A stretch of 64,000 nt of DNA from Colocasia esculenta (GCA_014218235.1 CM024753.1:179962348-180026347), one strand, 5' to 3'. Positions 44,897-56,557 are shown, counted from the stretch's first letter. A program made the numbers and translations. Notes: generated from the letters alone by a model not told the origin.

Positions 44897-46837
44897 TCAA
44901 GCATGTGGAGGAGGAGGAGGAAGAGGAAGAAGGATGGACTCAATGGTCTTCAGCCTTGACTCCATTGCTGCAAGGTTGGATCTGAGTTGAGTTTGTATTG
45001 TTGACAGCCTTGTGTGTAGCAACTCTTCCAACCTTTGACTGTTTTCATACATGTTGGACTGAAAGGTAGACAAGTCAGCTGAAATTGGATGTGAACCTAA
45101 AGAAGAGCTTGCAAATCCATGTCTGTTGATATCTCTGAGCTCCTTCTTAAGAGTAGACATCTCATTGTCTATGTGAGCTGATAGGTTCTTCATGCCTTCC
45201 AAATCATCAACCATGTGAGCAAATGAAAGTCTTGTCTTTGAAATCTGAGACACTGCTTCCTGACTGTTGAATAAATTCTTCTGAGAATTTACTAATATCC
45301 CGTCAAGGACCTTTTCCAGCGTGTCTTGATGTTCCTTTAACTGAAGGGATGCATCACCCAAAGTGCCAATTAGCCTGTTAAATCTTTGGGTGGCATGATC
45401 TGCTGCTTCTTTCTGCTTAATGAATTGGCCATTCACTGAATTCTCCAACCTTTAAATTCTGAGCTCAAAACTCTCTGACATCTGGAGGATGGAAGAGGTG
45501 ATTGTATCAAACTTGTCATTCAAAAAAGAATATAGCTCTGGTGGAACAGAAGGTCCACCAGTGGAAGCAGAGGCAGATGCTTGGTAATGAGGAGTGAACG
45601 AAGGAATTTCCACTTCAGGGAGATGTGGTGAAGAGGCTTGAAATTGAGGTGTGAGAGGAACATCCTGAGGTATAGGTGCTCCAATCTCATTTGGAGGCTG
45701 GTCCTCTTGATCATGTGGAGATTGGGCAACCTCAGGAGGTGGTTCTACAATCTCAGGAACCACTGGGGCTTCAACAGCTACATGACCTCTTCTTACTTGA
45801 TCACCTTCAAGTCTGAATCCCATGAACTTTTGCAAATGCTTGAAGCAATAGATGTTGGACTTAGGGATTGACTGGGCTTGCTCATTCTCAAAAGAAACTC
45901 CAAAATACTGAAAAATTGGTGTGAGATGAGCTGCATAAGGAAGGCATCTATGTAGATCTTTCCTTGTAGTCTCTGACATTATCTGGTACATAATCACATG
46001 CAAATTGATCTTTATGTCTTTCTTCATGCAGTAAAGGATGAATCTCTGGATATCTGTAAGCCTGTCCCTTCCACCACCTTGAGGTGTGATAATGGTGGTG
46101 AGAATGTGATGGATCAGTCTCAAGACAGGTGGGAAGGTGTTGGTGTTAAACCTGGTGACATAAGTCTGTTTGGGGTCAGACTTATCAGCTGGGAGTCCAG
46201 TCAACAAAGAATAAGCCTCGTGAAGGTCAAATTCAAATTCATGGTAGTCAGCACCTTCATCAGGAATTCTAAACAATGTCACAGCCAACTCAGTAGGCAA
46301 ATCTATCAATGCACCTTTGACCTCAGATTGGTAACCCTCAGGTGTACATTCCAAATTCAAGTAGAACTCATGAACAAGTCTAGGATATATGGTCCTGAAT
46401 TCAGATATGAATGGCAGCCAAGTCTGAAAACTGAAGTATTGAAAGACTTCTAGGAAGGCAGTGGCTAAGTCATTGTCGACTAAATCCATAGCTCTAGGCT
46501 TTAGGATAGATTTCCCTTTACTAGCCAACTTTGAAGGGGTTGTCTCAGAGGGCTGAGATGACCCAGATGAAGTTGAGGAAGATTCCACAGAAACTTCAGG
46601 GGAAGAGGCCAAAATCTTCCTCCTAGGGTGTGCAGATCCCCTTTGGGAAGGACCTCTACTGGAAGAGGATGCCCTACCTCTCTTTGACGGTGTAGGAGAT
46701 GCAGAAGAACCCCCTGGCTGCGCAACAGGGTCATGTCGACGCTTGCTTCTCCTTTCTGTGGGTTGTTCTTCCACTGCAATAGGTCTGGCGGTTGCCCTAG
46801 ACCGAGCACCACGACGGGGCATTTGCTTGGGAGCCAT
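44897..46837 (-). CDS. Extra reading frame after copia pol (one in-frame stop)
   Basis: Starts at ATG 46837. The frame runs 461 codons to TAA 45452-45454, then continues in the same frame for another 184 codons to 44897. Residues 1-115 are basic and rich in Ser, Pro and Arg. The middle (about 116-345) is a folded-looking domain (V-H-E-F-Y-L-N-L; L-P-T-E-L-A-V-T-L-F-R-I-P) that resembles the plant family named putative plant transposon protein (recalled, not searched). About 350-430 is Pro-rich. After the stop comes a Leu/Glu/Gln heptad-like region ending in a Pro run. The position is that of SIRE envelope-like frames, but I see no signal peptide or membrane segment. Function unknown. Confidence 0.75.
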
Positions 46838-48516
46838 GGTTGCAGGAGAAGAAGGATGAATAGGATATGGAGGAGATGGGGAAAAGAGAATGGAGACAGA
46901 GAAGGATGTGAGGAGGGAAGGAAATGAAAACTCTTTTCGTTTTCAAAGGCAAATGGCGTCCATGGGTCAACCTGGAGAAGAAAAAGGGGGTTTTGGTAAG
47001 ATAACCCGCGGGTACAGGTATTCCTTAACCAGCGCCCATGAGAAAGACCCGCTAGGAACCGCCACTCTGTCGACACAAGACATGGGTGTGTCGACCTGGG
47101 CTATGAATGTGTCGACACAGGAGTGTGGATGTGTCGACCTGGACTGAAGAAGTTTTGAAGTTTTGAGCATGAGGAAAATTTGTAAAATTTTGGGAAATCT
47201 TAATCATGATGAAATATGGATGGAATCAACGTGACAAGGATTTTTAAGAGATCAAAAAAATTCATTTGTCATATTTTTACAAAAATTCAACAAACTTCAA
47301 GTTTTACACAACAACCTACATGATATTTTCATTAATTGACTTGAACCATTAAAATGATAGTTTGAGTGGTATAGAACATTCAATAGCCAATGACAAACTA
47401 CCATATTCTCCAAATCCAAAGAAATAGAAATGTCTTTTAGATTGAAATCACTTGTGATGAAGTTAAACAACTTTGAGCACACTGATGGAAGACAAGGATG
47501 TTGATTTTAAGTACTTCTCCTTGGACACATTTTTTTTTAATCAAACTATAAATGTAGTAAATCTTTTTCACTCAAGAACTAATACTTTTTACACACCATA
47601 GTCCTTGGTTACTAAAGATTTACCCATTATCCAGTTACAAGGGGTAAATGACAACCTTTTGACATGAAAATATACGTTTATCAACGCCAATATTTTCAGT
47701 TACTCAGTCATCATCAAAATGTATAGATCATTTTTCTTTGATTTTTGAACCCCTTTGAACAGAGATAGCAATAATACCTTATGACATACATGGCACTTCA
47801 TTCATTGTGAAGGTTTGTAGTTTCTCAGCATTTATGCCATTGCTCTGTTGAATAATAAATGGAAGGAGAATTTTATAAAATTAAGATCATTTATATCTCA
47901 CATCAGTTGCAAAGAAGGTGTTTAAATTCAAAGCACACATGATTTTTCAGTCTTGGAAAGAGATTTAAATTTCTGTCGTCTTGAAGAGTATAGTTGAGAG
48001 TTGACTGCAAAAAATGTAGTAGATCAATCAAAAAGTTATTTTGAGGTTCTAGCCAAACTTAATAAGCACATCATGAGAGGAAGTTGATATAACTCAAGAG
48101 GAATCTTGAATTTTGTAAAAGAATGAGTAGTGAATTCATTAGCTCCCCCTGAAATGATGATTCCAAAAAATTTTCATCAGAATAAAGATAAGCAAGAAAT
48201 GGGAAAACTGAAATGTTTCTTTTTGAAGAACAAAAGCTCCCCCTCAACAATTGCATATTTAATTCTTGATACTTGGCGGAGACATATACTCTCGCATAGT
48301 GAAAGTGTCCAGACAAGCAGAACTTGTCCTTCTTCAAATCACCATTTGATATACCAAAATTTCAACACAATGTGAGTTGAAGAATTTATTAACAAAAAGA
48401 AATGGAAGTTGATTTGAGAGAGATGTGAACAGCATGAATCAAGGAAGCAAAGAGAAAATGATGGAACAGTGACTCCCCCTCAGAACATGCCTAAACACTC
48501 AACCCAATGAGAGTTA
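46838..48516. other. Spacer between copia pol and the extra frame
   Basis: AT-rich with no frame. Near its extra-frame end it holds four GTCGAC sites (47069, 47090, 47111, 47133) in the same GTGTCGAC(A/C)C context as the LTR array, spaced by about 21 bases. Confidence 0.7.
47069..47138. repeat. GTCGAC array in the copia spacer
   Basis: Four sites at near-constant 21-22-base spacing, lying about 230-300 bases upstream of the extra-frame ATG on the minus strand. Confidence 0.8.
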
Positions 48517-49955
48517 TCAAGAAGATGGACATTTGCAAAGACCAAGCTCTCTCCTCAAGGATGAAAACCTGCTGTCAGGAAGAGGTTTAGTGAAGATATC
48601 AGCAATTTGTTTTTCAGTTTCAATAAAGAGGAGTTCAAAAGATTTCTTTGCTACCTCATCTCTCAAGAAATGATGCCTAATTTCAATATGTTTTGTTCTA
48701 GAATGTTGAATTGGGTTTTTAGACAGATTTATGGCACTTGTGTTATCACAAAGAATGGGAACACAACCTAACTCCTAGTTATAATCAAGAAGTTGATGTT
48801 TCACCCAAAGAATTTGAGTGCCACATCGACCAGCTGCAACATACTCAGCCTCTGCAGTTGATAGAGTAACTGAGTGTTGCTTTTGGAAGCCCAAGAGATT
48901 AGGCAGCCACCTAAGTACAAACACAAGCCACTTGTGCTTTTTCTATCAAGTTTACACCCAGCATAATCAGCATCACAATAGGCAATCAAATCTAATTTAC
49001 AACCAGCATGATACCAAATACCAAGATCACATGTTCCAATAAGATATTTGAAATTCTTTTAACAGCAAACATGTGACTTTTTTTTAGGATTTACTTGAAA
49101 TCTAGCACACAAGCATACACTGAATTGAATATCAGGTCTAGAAGTGGTGAGATAGAGTAGAGAACCAATCATACCTATGTATGTCTTTAGGTCTACTGAC
49201 TTACCAAGTGAATCTTCTTCTAGTTTCACATTAATTGCAATGGGTGTGCTTGAGTGCTTGAGGTTCTGGAAGTCAAACCTTTTTAGAAGTTCTTTGACAT
49301 ATTTGGTTTGGCTTATAAAGATTCCTTCACTGGTTTGGTTAACCTGCAATCCCAAGAAAAATTGTAAGTCTCCCATCAATCTCATTTCAAATTCAGTTTT
49401 CATTTGATTTGCAAATTTAGTGCACAGGCTCTTATTGGTGGATCCAAAAATTATGTCATCAACATAAATTTGGACAACAATTATTTGTTTATTTACAGTT
49501 TTTGTGAACAAAGTTTGATCAACATTACCTCTAGAGTATCCTTTTTCAAGCAGAAAAGAGCTCAAACGGTCATACCAAGCTCTTGGAGCTTGCTTAAGAC
49601 CATAGAGAGCCTTATGAAGCTTAAAAACATGATTAGGATATTTTTCATTTTCAAAGCCTGGAGGTTGTTCAACAAAAATATTTTCTTTTATATATCCATT
49701 CAAAAATGCACTTTTGACATCTATTTGATAAACTTTAAATTTCAATGAAGATGCAAAAGCAAGGAATATTCTTACAGCTTCTAGTCTAGTTACAGGGGCA
49801 TATGACTCTTCAAAATCAATTCTAAATTCTTGGTTGTACCCCTTGGCAACTAGTTTAGCTTTATTCCTTATGACTTGACCATTTTCATTCAATTTATTTC
49901 TGAATACCCATCTAGTGCCAATGACAGATTGGTCACTAAGTCTAGGTACTAATTC
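48517..49955 (-). pseudogene. RT and RNase H of the copia element
   Basis: The RT frame 49059-49892 shows Y-A-P-V-T-R-L-E-A-V-R, Q-I-D-V-K-S-A-F-L-N-G, Q-P-P-G-F, A-L-Y-G-L-K-Q-A-P-R-A-W-Y and the catalytic Y-V-D-D-I-I-F-G-S. RNase H follows with Y-C-D-A-D-Y-A-G and D-R-K-S-T-S-G. It then shifts frame near 48870 and ends with D-I-F-T-K-P-L-P and TGA at 48517-48519. A stop after V-C-C (49059) and the shift inactivate it. Confidence 0.88.
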
Positions 49956-51429
49956 TCACACTTGATTTCTTTCAAATTGATGAAGTTCATCATGCATTGC
50001 ATTTATCCAGTCTGAATTCATTAAAGCTTCATCAATTGGCTTTGGTTCAATTTGTGAAATCAGTGCTAGTGGGTCTTCATGAATTGCATTTAAGAATGAT
50101 GATCTAGTTCTTACTCTATCAAGTACATTGCCAACAACATTTTCTATTGGGTGATCTCTCAAAATTATGTGTTCAGGAATTACCTGTTGAGGTGCATTTA
50201 AATTTGGAACAACATTACCTGATCCACTTGGAGTAGGTGAGTGATTGTTCAAATTTTCACCAATATCTTCATTCTCCTCAATAGTTGGTGAAGAATCAAC
50301 AATGAAGTCATCCTCTTCATTATCTTGACAGTCCCTGCAAGATTTAGAATAGTGAGTTGAAAAGGAATTTCCATCAAAAGTAACATGTGGAGATTCTTCA
50401 ACAGTTTTGTTTTTGAGAGAGTAAACTCTAAAAGCTCTTGAAATTTCAGAATAGCCAAGAAAAATGGCTTCATAACTTTTAGCATCAAATTTATCAAGAT
50501 TTTCTTTATTGTTGTTATGCACAAAACATTTACACCCAAAGACTTTGAAATAAGACAAGGTTGGCTTTTTGTTTTTCAACAACTCATAAGGGGTTTTCAG
50601 ATTTTTGGTCTGACTAATGCTCTATTGAGAATATGATTTGTTGTATTTATAGCTTCAGCCCAAAAGGATTTGGACAATTTGCTTTCCAAGAGCATGGATC
50701 TTGCCATTTCCACAAGTGTTCTATTCTTTCTTTCTACAACTCCATTTTGTTCTGGAGTTCTTGGTGAAGAAAACTTGTGAAATATGTGAAGTTTATCACA
50801 TAAATCATAGAAAGATTTGTTTTCAAATTCACCCCCATGATCGGTCAAAATATTTTTGATTTTATAAGGAAAACTTATTAAGACAGTGGTAAAGAGATTC
50901 CTGAATTCAAGGCAAGCATCACTTTTGTGGGATAAAAAGATAACCCATGTAAATATAGTAAAATCATCAATAATGACAAAACCATATCTTTTGCCACTCA
51001 GACTTAGAATTCTTGTTGGGCCAAAGAGGTCCATATGAAGCAATTCTAGTGGTTTAGATGTGAGTATATCATTGAAGTTTTAAAAGATTTTCTGGTTTGT
51101 TTTCCTTGGGCACAAATCCCACAAACTTGATTTTCTATATTTGAAAAAGATTCAGGAAGACCTTTAACCAACTTCAGCCTTAACAGTTTATTTATTGTTC
51201 TGAAACTTGCATGACCAAGTCTTTTATGTCAAGTCCATGCAATTTCATTTTTATTTGCAACAAGACAAATATTTTCAGAAAAGCTTTTATCAAGGTTGAT
51301 CGTGTAAACATTGTTTTCTCTTTTTCCAAAGAATTTTATTTTATCAGTTGAAGAGTCAATTATTCTGCAAAAATCTGATTCAAACACAACTTTGTGACCT
51401 TTGTCACATAGTTGGCTAATGCTCAGCAA
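49956..51429 (-). pseudogene. Pre-integrase and integrase region of the copia element
   Basis: The pre-integrase segment (I-S-Q-L-C-D) leads to an HHCC region (C-G-I-C on the plus-strand complement near 51105). The catalytic core follows: H-M-D-L-F-G-P, L-T-D-H-G-G-E-F and P-E-Q-N-G-V-V-E-R-K-N-R-T, so all three acidic residues are present. The C-terminal domain continues from F-G-C-K-C-F-V to the D-P-L-A-L-I linker before RT. Three different frames are needed, so there are at least two shifts. Confidence 0.85.
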
Positions 51430-51445
51430 ATTATAATTCAGACCA

Positions 51446-53905
51446 TCAACTTAAAACATTATCAACTGAGTTTGAGGAAGATTGACCAACCTTTCCAGAT
51501 CCAATGATTTTTCCTTTATTTTTACCTCCAAAAGTGACAGAACCTCCCTCCTTTTCAATCAGGAATGAGAACTTAGCTTTATCTCCTCTCATGTGTCGTG
51601 AACACCCACTATCAAGAAACCACACATTTGAGTTGGGTGCACGACCTTCCTGCAAAATTAATCAGTGGAGAGAAGATTTTGGTAACCAAACATTGTTGGG
51701 ACCATCAGATTGTTTGAACATTGACAGCAAATCTTTTCTAATCCAAATCTGACTTGTTTTCTGCTTTTGTTTTATTTCAGTGGTGTTTTTTACCTTTTTC
51801 AATTTATCCTTCCCTTTTGTACTAAAAACACCAGTGTTCTTTTTCTCATTAGGATGAGAGTTTTGCATTTGGACATGACTGTTCATTTGTGGAGGTCCAA
51901 ACCATGGATTTTGTTAGTACATTGAAAAGTTTAGATAAAAGAATTGAGGATGGTACCAAAAAGGATTGTGATACCATTGGTTCCAAGAATTGGTCCAATC
52001 AGCTTGATGTGCTGTCTTGGAAGTCCAAGGTTTATCATGAATGTTTTCTTTTGTGTTTTTCTTATTTTTCAAGTTTTTATTTGATTTTTTGGTTGACTGG
52101 TTGGTGGTTTTTGAGATTGAGCAGGTCGACCTATCCTTGACTGGTGTCGACTCAACAGTCATAGATTTCATCTTTTTGTTGACTGGTGTCGACCTGTCAA
52201 GTGAGTGTGTCGACCTATTTGGTTTCTCTTTGTTCTGGTTTTTCAAGGTTTTTGTTGTGTTGTTTGACACTTGCTTGTTTTTGTTTTTCTCAGGACTAGA
52301 ACTTTTGACAAATTTTATTAAAGGTGCTTTTTCCTTCATTTCACCAGATTTGTCTTTCTTGGATTTTTGTGTGGAAAATCCTAGCCCATGTGTTGCAGAT
52401 TTCATTCTTGTTCCTAACAAAGCATCCAGACTATCTTTTCCTTTTGTAAAGGTTTCAATGACTTGTTCTTTTTCTTTCAACTGGTTTTCTAAAGTCTTGA
52501 TTTCATCATCACTTTGTTGTTTTTCTTTTTGTTGTAATTCCAGTTTTTCAGACAGTTTCTTAAAGTCATTGTTGGCTTTTGAGATGCAAGCTTAAGCTCA
52601 TCAATTACATTTAGAAGATTTTCTTTTCTTCATTGAGCTCAGCCACTTCATTTTCCAATTCAGAAATTCTTTTGTTTATTGATTGGTTATGCAGAATGTT
52701 TTCAATTTTCTTCTTTAGATGCTTATTTTCTTTTCTTGTTTCACAATAGTTTTCAACTAATTCAGCATAAGTATCTTGCCAATCATCAATTATATAATCT
52801 TCAAAGGATGTGTTTACCTTTCCATCAGAACTGTTTGCCATAAAGTAAATTTCCTCACTTCCAAAGCTCGAGGACCTTTCTTCTTCTTTCTCACTTGAGT
52901 TTTCATCAGACCAAGTGGCAACCATTGCTTTAGGCTTCTTGAATTTGTTGATCTTCTTGTACTTTTCCTTCTTGTTCTCAGGACATTCTCCCTTCATGTG
53001 TCCTGGTTTGTTACACCTATAACAAATAACAACTTCATCAGTTTTCTGATTCCTATTTGAATTGGCATTTGAAAAGGAAGTATTTCTTTTTCCAGATGAG
53101 AATTTCTTTTTCCCAGTGAATTTTCCAATTTTAAGAATTTTCTGAATTGCCTGGTCATGAGGGCAAGCTCATTCTCATTGGACTCAGACTCATCAGAACT
53201 TATTTTCTCTTGATTCTTATCCTTGTTACTGGATGAAGCTTTAAGTGCTACTGGTTTGGTTTTGATTATGTGCTCTTCATTTCTCTTCAAATTTATTTCA
53301 TAAGTCATCAAAGATCCTATGAGTTCATCCAAAGAGAGCTTGGATAAATCTTTAGAATCTTCAATAACTGTGGCCTTAGTGTACCAAATTGAAGAAAGAG
53401 AGCGCAAGATTTTTCTTACCAAGTCAGCATCTGTGTAGTCCTTACCTAAAGCCTTCAGTCCATTCACAATGATCATGAACCTAGCAAACATTTCAGAAAT
53501 TATTTCATCAGATTTCATCATGAATAATTCATACTCAGAAACAAGAATATTTGCTTTGGTTTCTTTTACTTGGGATGTTCCCTTATAGAGTAACTCAAGC
53601 TTATCCCACATCTCCTTGGCAGATTTGCACATAGAGATTTTTTAGTACTCTTTTGGGTGGACAGCACATTGAATCATGTTCATGGCACTGTAGTTCAGGG
53701 TGGCCCTTCTAATTTGTTCCATGGTCCAGGTTTCCTCTTCTCCCTGGTTTTCATAGGGGCCTACCTCAACTACCTTCCAAATTTCATAGTTTTGGGCTCT
53801 AAGGAAGACTTGCATTCTATTCTTCCAATAGGAATAGTTAGTTCCATTGAAGAAGGGTGGCCTATTGATGGAGTGACCTTCAGCAATGAAACCTCTAGAA
53901 TCCAT
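51446..53905 (-). pseudogene. Gag and protease of the copia element
   Basis: ATG at 53905. The N-terminal copia gag (P-P-F-F-N-G-T-N-Y-S-Y-W-K; A-K-E-M-W-D-K-L) has a TAA at 53642 and a frameshift near 53130-53160. Next comes the knuckle C-Y-R-C-N-K-P-G-H-M-K-G-E-C near 53000. A coiled-coil-like Lys/Glu-rich part and a Lys/Ser/Thr-rich segment with four GTCGAC sites (52125-52214) precede the protease W-F-L-D-S-G-C-S-R-H-M near 51600. This layout is typical of SIRE gag. Not functional as it stands. Confidence 0.85.
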
Positions 53906-54007
53906 TGAATAAAAAAGAGATGCAATTAAGGAAACACTCAACAAACAAGCAAGTGAAACACACAAAACAAACAGAAACACTCAGATCAGAGTAGATCAGA
54001 TATGAAC

Positions 54008-54023
54008 TCGCTTTGATACCAAT
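54008..54023 (-). other. Primer binding site of the copia element
   Basis: ATTGGTATCAAAGC on the minus strand, beside the 5' LTR. It is tRNA-Met type with one A in place of the usual G. Confidence 0.75.
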
Positions 54024-55609
54024 TGTAGGATCGAAAAAGGGATGGACCAGATCTAGAAGGGGGGGTTGAATAGATCTAGGCCAAATACTGTAGAAGCTTA
54101 GCCAATTTTAAAGATGCTTTGAATCAGAGACAATTTAGAAAAGCAATTAGTAGATCTGATGAGTGATTGTGTGAATTAAGTGATTAAAGTGTGTGATCAA
54201 GTTGATTAGAAGTGAAATAAAAAATCCTATGCATACATCTAACGCAAAGTAAAGTTAAATCACAGATCAAACCACTACATAGAGATTTTTAGGTGGTTCG
54301 GAAATCACATCATGTGATTCCTACATCCACCCCTCACACAGTGAGGCTCCACTATTCAACTTGAATCCACCACACACTGGAGCTCAACAACTCCAACACA
54401 CTGAGTTCACAAACTCACACACAACCTCTAGAGCAAGACTACTCTAGAAACCTGAGCACAACTGCTCAACTACAATCTGAGTGCGACGACTCAACACAAT
54501 TGAGAACAAAGGCTCACAACCAACTTGCTAGATCAAAACAACAAGATCCAGATCCTCTAGCAATGATCTGATCCATAAAGAGTTCATTCAAGGAGTCTAG
54601 TGCAACAAATCATGCACAATCTCAAGAATGACTCAGAAGAACTAAGGGGAATTGAGGAGTTGTATGTAAAATCCTTGTTCTTCAGATGAACTCCCTCGTA
54701 GAAGACTGAATTGAGAAGATGCTTGAACTCTTGAAGTCCCTGGGCGATGCTCTGCAATTTGTGCCTCTGGATCTTCCTTGAACTCTTCTCAATTGGCTGC
54801 TTCTACTCGATCTGCTCCCTTGGAAGTGATCTCACTTCATCTTCATGGATCAATCTTCACTTCTTGTGCTTGCAAGGATGGGAATTGGCTTGAAGCAGCA
54901 CAAGGAGAGCAAGAACGGGGAGGAGACCTCTGTCTTACCGCCAAAGAAACTTTTCTGGAAGGCTCTGAGGTGTTCTCTTGGTTGGATGGCCAATAGGAGG
55001 GTATTTATAGCCCAATGTGTCCAAAAGTACCATTGGGGTTCGTGGGCACATGATCCAAAGCCGATCCACAAGATCCCTAGAGTGCCACATGTCCAGGTGG
55101 GACTTAAAGTGAAAAAGTTTCTGGAGTGTGTCGACCTGACCATGGAGTGTGTCGACACACTGTCCCATTTCTGCAAAATTGGCCCTCTGGGAGAGGTCAC
55201 TAGTGTCGACACTGCCTGGGATTGTGTCGACACACTGTCCCAATTATGTCAACTAGGTTCTCTGGGAGCTGGGTCTAGTGTCGACACTGCCTGGGACTAT
55301 GTCGACACACTTGACCATTTCTTCATGACTTTGCCTTAGGGTTTGATACCCTGTGTCGACACCAGTAGTGGGTGTGTCGACACTACCCTTGCAAGAAATG
55401 TATGTCCCTGAGAAATAAACACATAAATCATTAGTCCAATGTATTATCATGAATATATATGACAAAATGTGTTTGAAAACATACTTTTTGAATATTGTTA
55501 TAACATGTGTGATGTATCTAACATGTTCCATTCATTGTGCATTAAAATCACAACTTGTCATCATCAAAATTATGAGGGGAAATGTATTAAATTCACACTC
55601 GACCCAACA
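54024..55609 (-). mobile_element. 5' LTR of the copia element
   Basis: 1586 bp. It carries eight GTCGAC sites (55130, 55151, 55205, 55226, 55280, 55301, 55355, 55376) upstream of TATAAATA (55002-55009). The site at 55301 is GTCAAC in the 3' LTR, which has only seven. Confidence 0.92.
55130..55381. repeat. GTCGAC palindrome array, copia 5' LTR
   Basis: Eight sites arranged as four pairs. Within a pair the spacing is 21 bases; pairs start 75 bases apart (55130, 55205, 55280, 55355). Confidence 0.88.
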
Positions 55610-55614
55610 GCCAC

Positions 55615-55667
55615 CACAAGCACTAAACACACGATCTACAAGGATCCGAAAAATGCGCGACGTTACA
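55615..55667 (-). mobile_element. 5' LTR of the chromovirus, terminal piece
   Basis: 53 bases matching 35756-35807, ending CGTTACA. This is the far side of the copia insertion. Confidence 0.88.
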
Positions 55668-55696
55668 CGCTATGTGACTTAATTATATAATATTTT

Positions 55697-56541
55697 TGTG
55701 GAGGTGATTTCCTACTTGGGCCAGAGCCAAGCGGGCCTACACTTGGAGAAAGGGAAGAAGGCCGCCGGTAGCAGACGGATACCTGCAAAACCAGAATGGA
55801 ATCAGGGGGGCCCGGTTGAAGAATTGGGGAGAACCCTCCGATACCTAAGTTAGAGATGGACTCAAAGGCTTGGAAGAAGAAGGTTCAGTGTTATGCAGGA
55901 GCGATGTGTCTTAGGTTGCGTACCTCTGCATGGAGGCTCACCGGAGCCTTTTATAGGCAGAAGTCGTGAGGGAGAGGGACGGAACGTCCCTGATCAATGC
56001 CGCAAAGGGCGCGCCTGTTAGCGTCCTTAGCGGGGGGGTTACGCGTTGAGGCGTCCGTTGAGAAGCTCTGCAGTTAGTGCACCACTTGATCGTGGGGCGC
56101 GTGTGGTGTAGCCGTTATAACCGCCATGAGGGGATGAAAGGCTACTTGGATTCTCCTGGGCGGAAGGTACCGAGTAGGTAGCCTGCTCGGTGAGCCAGAC
56201 CTACTGTTCGGTAGTCGAGCCCGTTGTTCGGTGACTAGTGCCCGAAGGCATGGCTTGCTGCCGGATGTCTGATGCAAGGAAGTGTTGCTCGTGCCGAAAA
56301 GGTTTCGGCACACACTGAGCAGACGTTGCTCGGAAGAGAGGGCCTTTGTCCGAACAGGCTATAAGGTATCCGGAGGCGGCTCTTGGGTCCCGCTGGTACC
56401 CGAATGCAGGGACCGGCCTCGGGACCTTGAAGCTGTTCTTGAAAAGATGTGGCGCCATACGGAAGGGCCACGTTTGTCTGTTGAATTGGGCTGGGCCATG
56501 ATTGGCCTAGTGCACGAAGGTGGCTAGAAATAGCCACCACA
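55697..56541 (-). mobile_element. 3' LTR of Tat element 2
   Basis: 845 bp, from TGTGGAGG to CCACCACA on the plus strand. A minus-strand TATAAAAG lies at 55948-55955. It is related to the solo LTR at 3916-4676 and less closely to the LTRs of element 1. Confidence 0.88.
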
Positions 56542-56557
56542 CTTGCCCCCCACGCCA
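56542..56557 (-). other. Polypurine tract of element 2
   Basis: GGCGTGGGGGGCAAG on the minus strand, adjoining the LTR. Confidence 0.7.

Larger units (their letters stand above)
42847..55609 (-). mobile_element. Complete SIRE-like Ty1/copia retrotransposon
   Basis: 12,763 bp, with LTRs of 1583 and 1586 bp and the exact target duplication GCCAC (42842-42846, 55610-55614). It sits inside the chromovirus 5' LTR. Minus-strand order: 5' LTR (54024-55609), primer site, gag, protease, integrase, RT, RNase H, 1.7-kb spacer, an extra reading frame, polypurine tract, 3' LTR. Integrase before RT marks Ty1/copia. The large size, the Lys-rich segment after the gag knuckle and the extra frame after pol fit the SIRE/Maximus group. 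All major frames carry stops or shifts. Confidence 0.92.
33579..55667 (-). mobile_element. Chromovirus-type Ty3/gypsy element, split by a nested copia element
   Basis: LTRs 33579-35807 and 40670-42846 plus 55615-55667 (2229 and 2230 bp once the copia insertion is removed) bracket a tRNA-Met-type primer site and one gag-pol frame on the minus strand. RT and integrase are of gypsy type, and the C-terminus reads as a chromodomain-like tail (L-V-K-V-R-W-E-N, T-W-E-L), which points to chromoviruses, probably the Tekay/Del group. Five-base flanks are CAATG and CGCTA, so no target duplication is recognisable. Several in-frame stops and a 16-bp duplication inactivate pol. Confidence 0.88.

Noticed and set aside
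44897..46837. Calling the extra copia frame an envelope gene
   Set aside because: Only the position fits. No signal peptide, membrane helix or cleavage site is visible.
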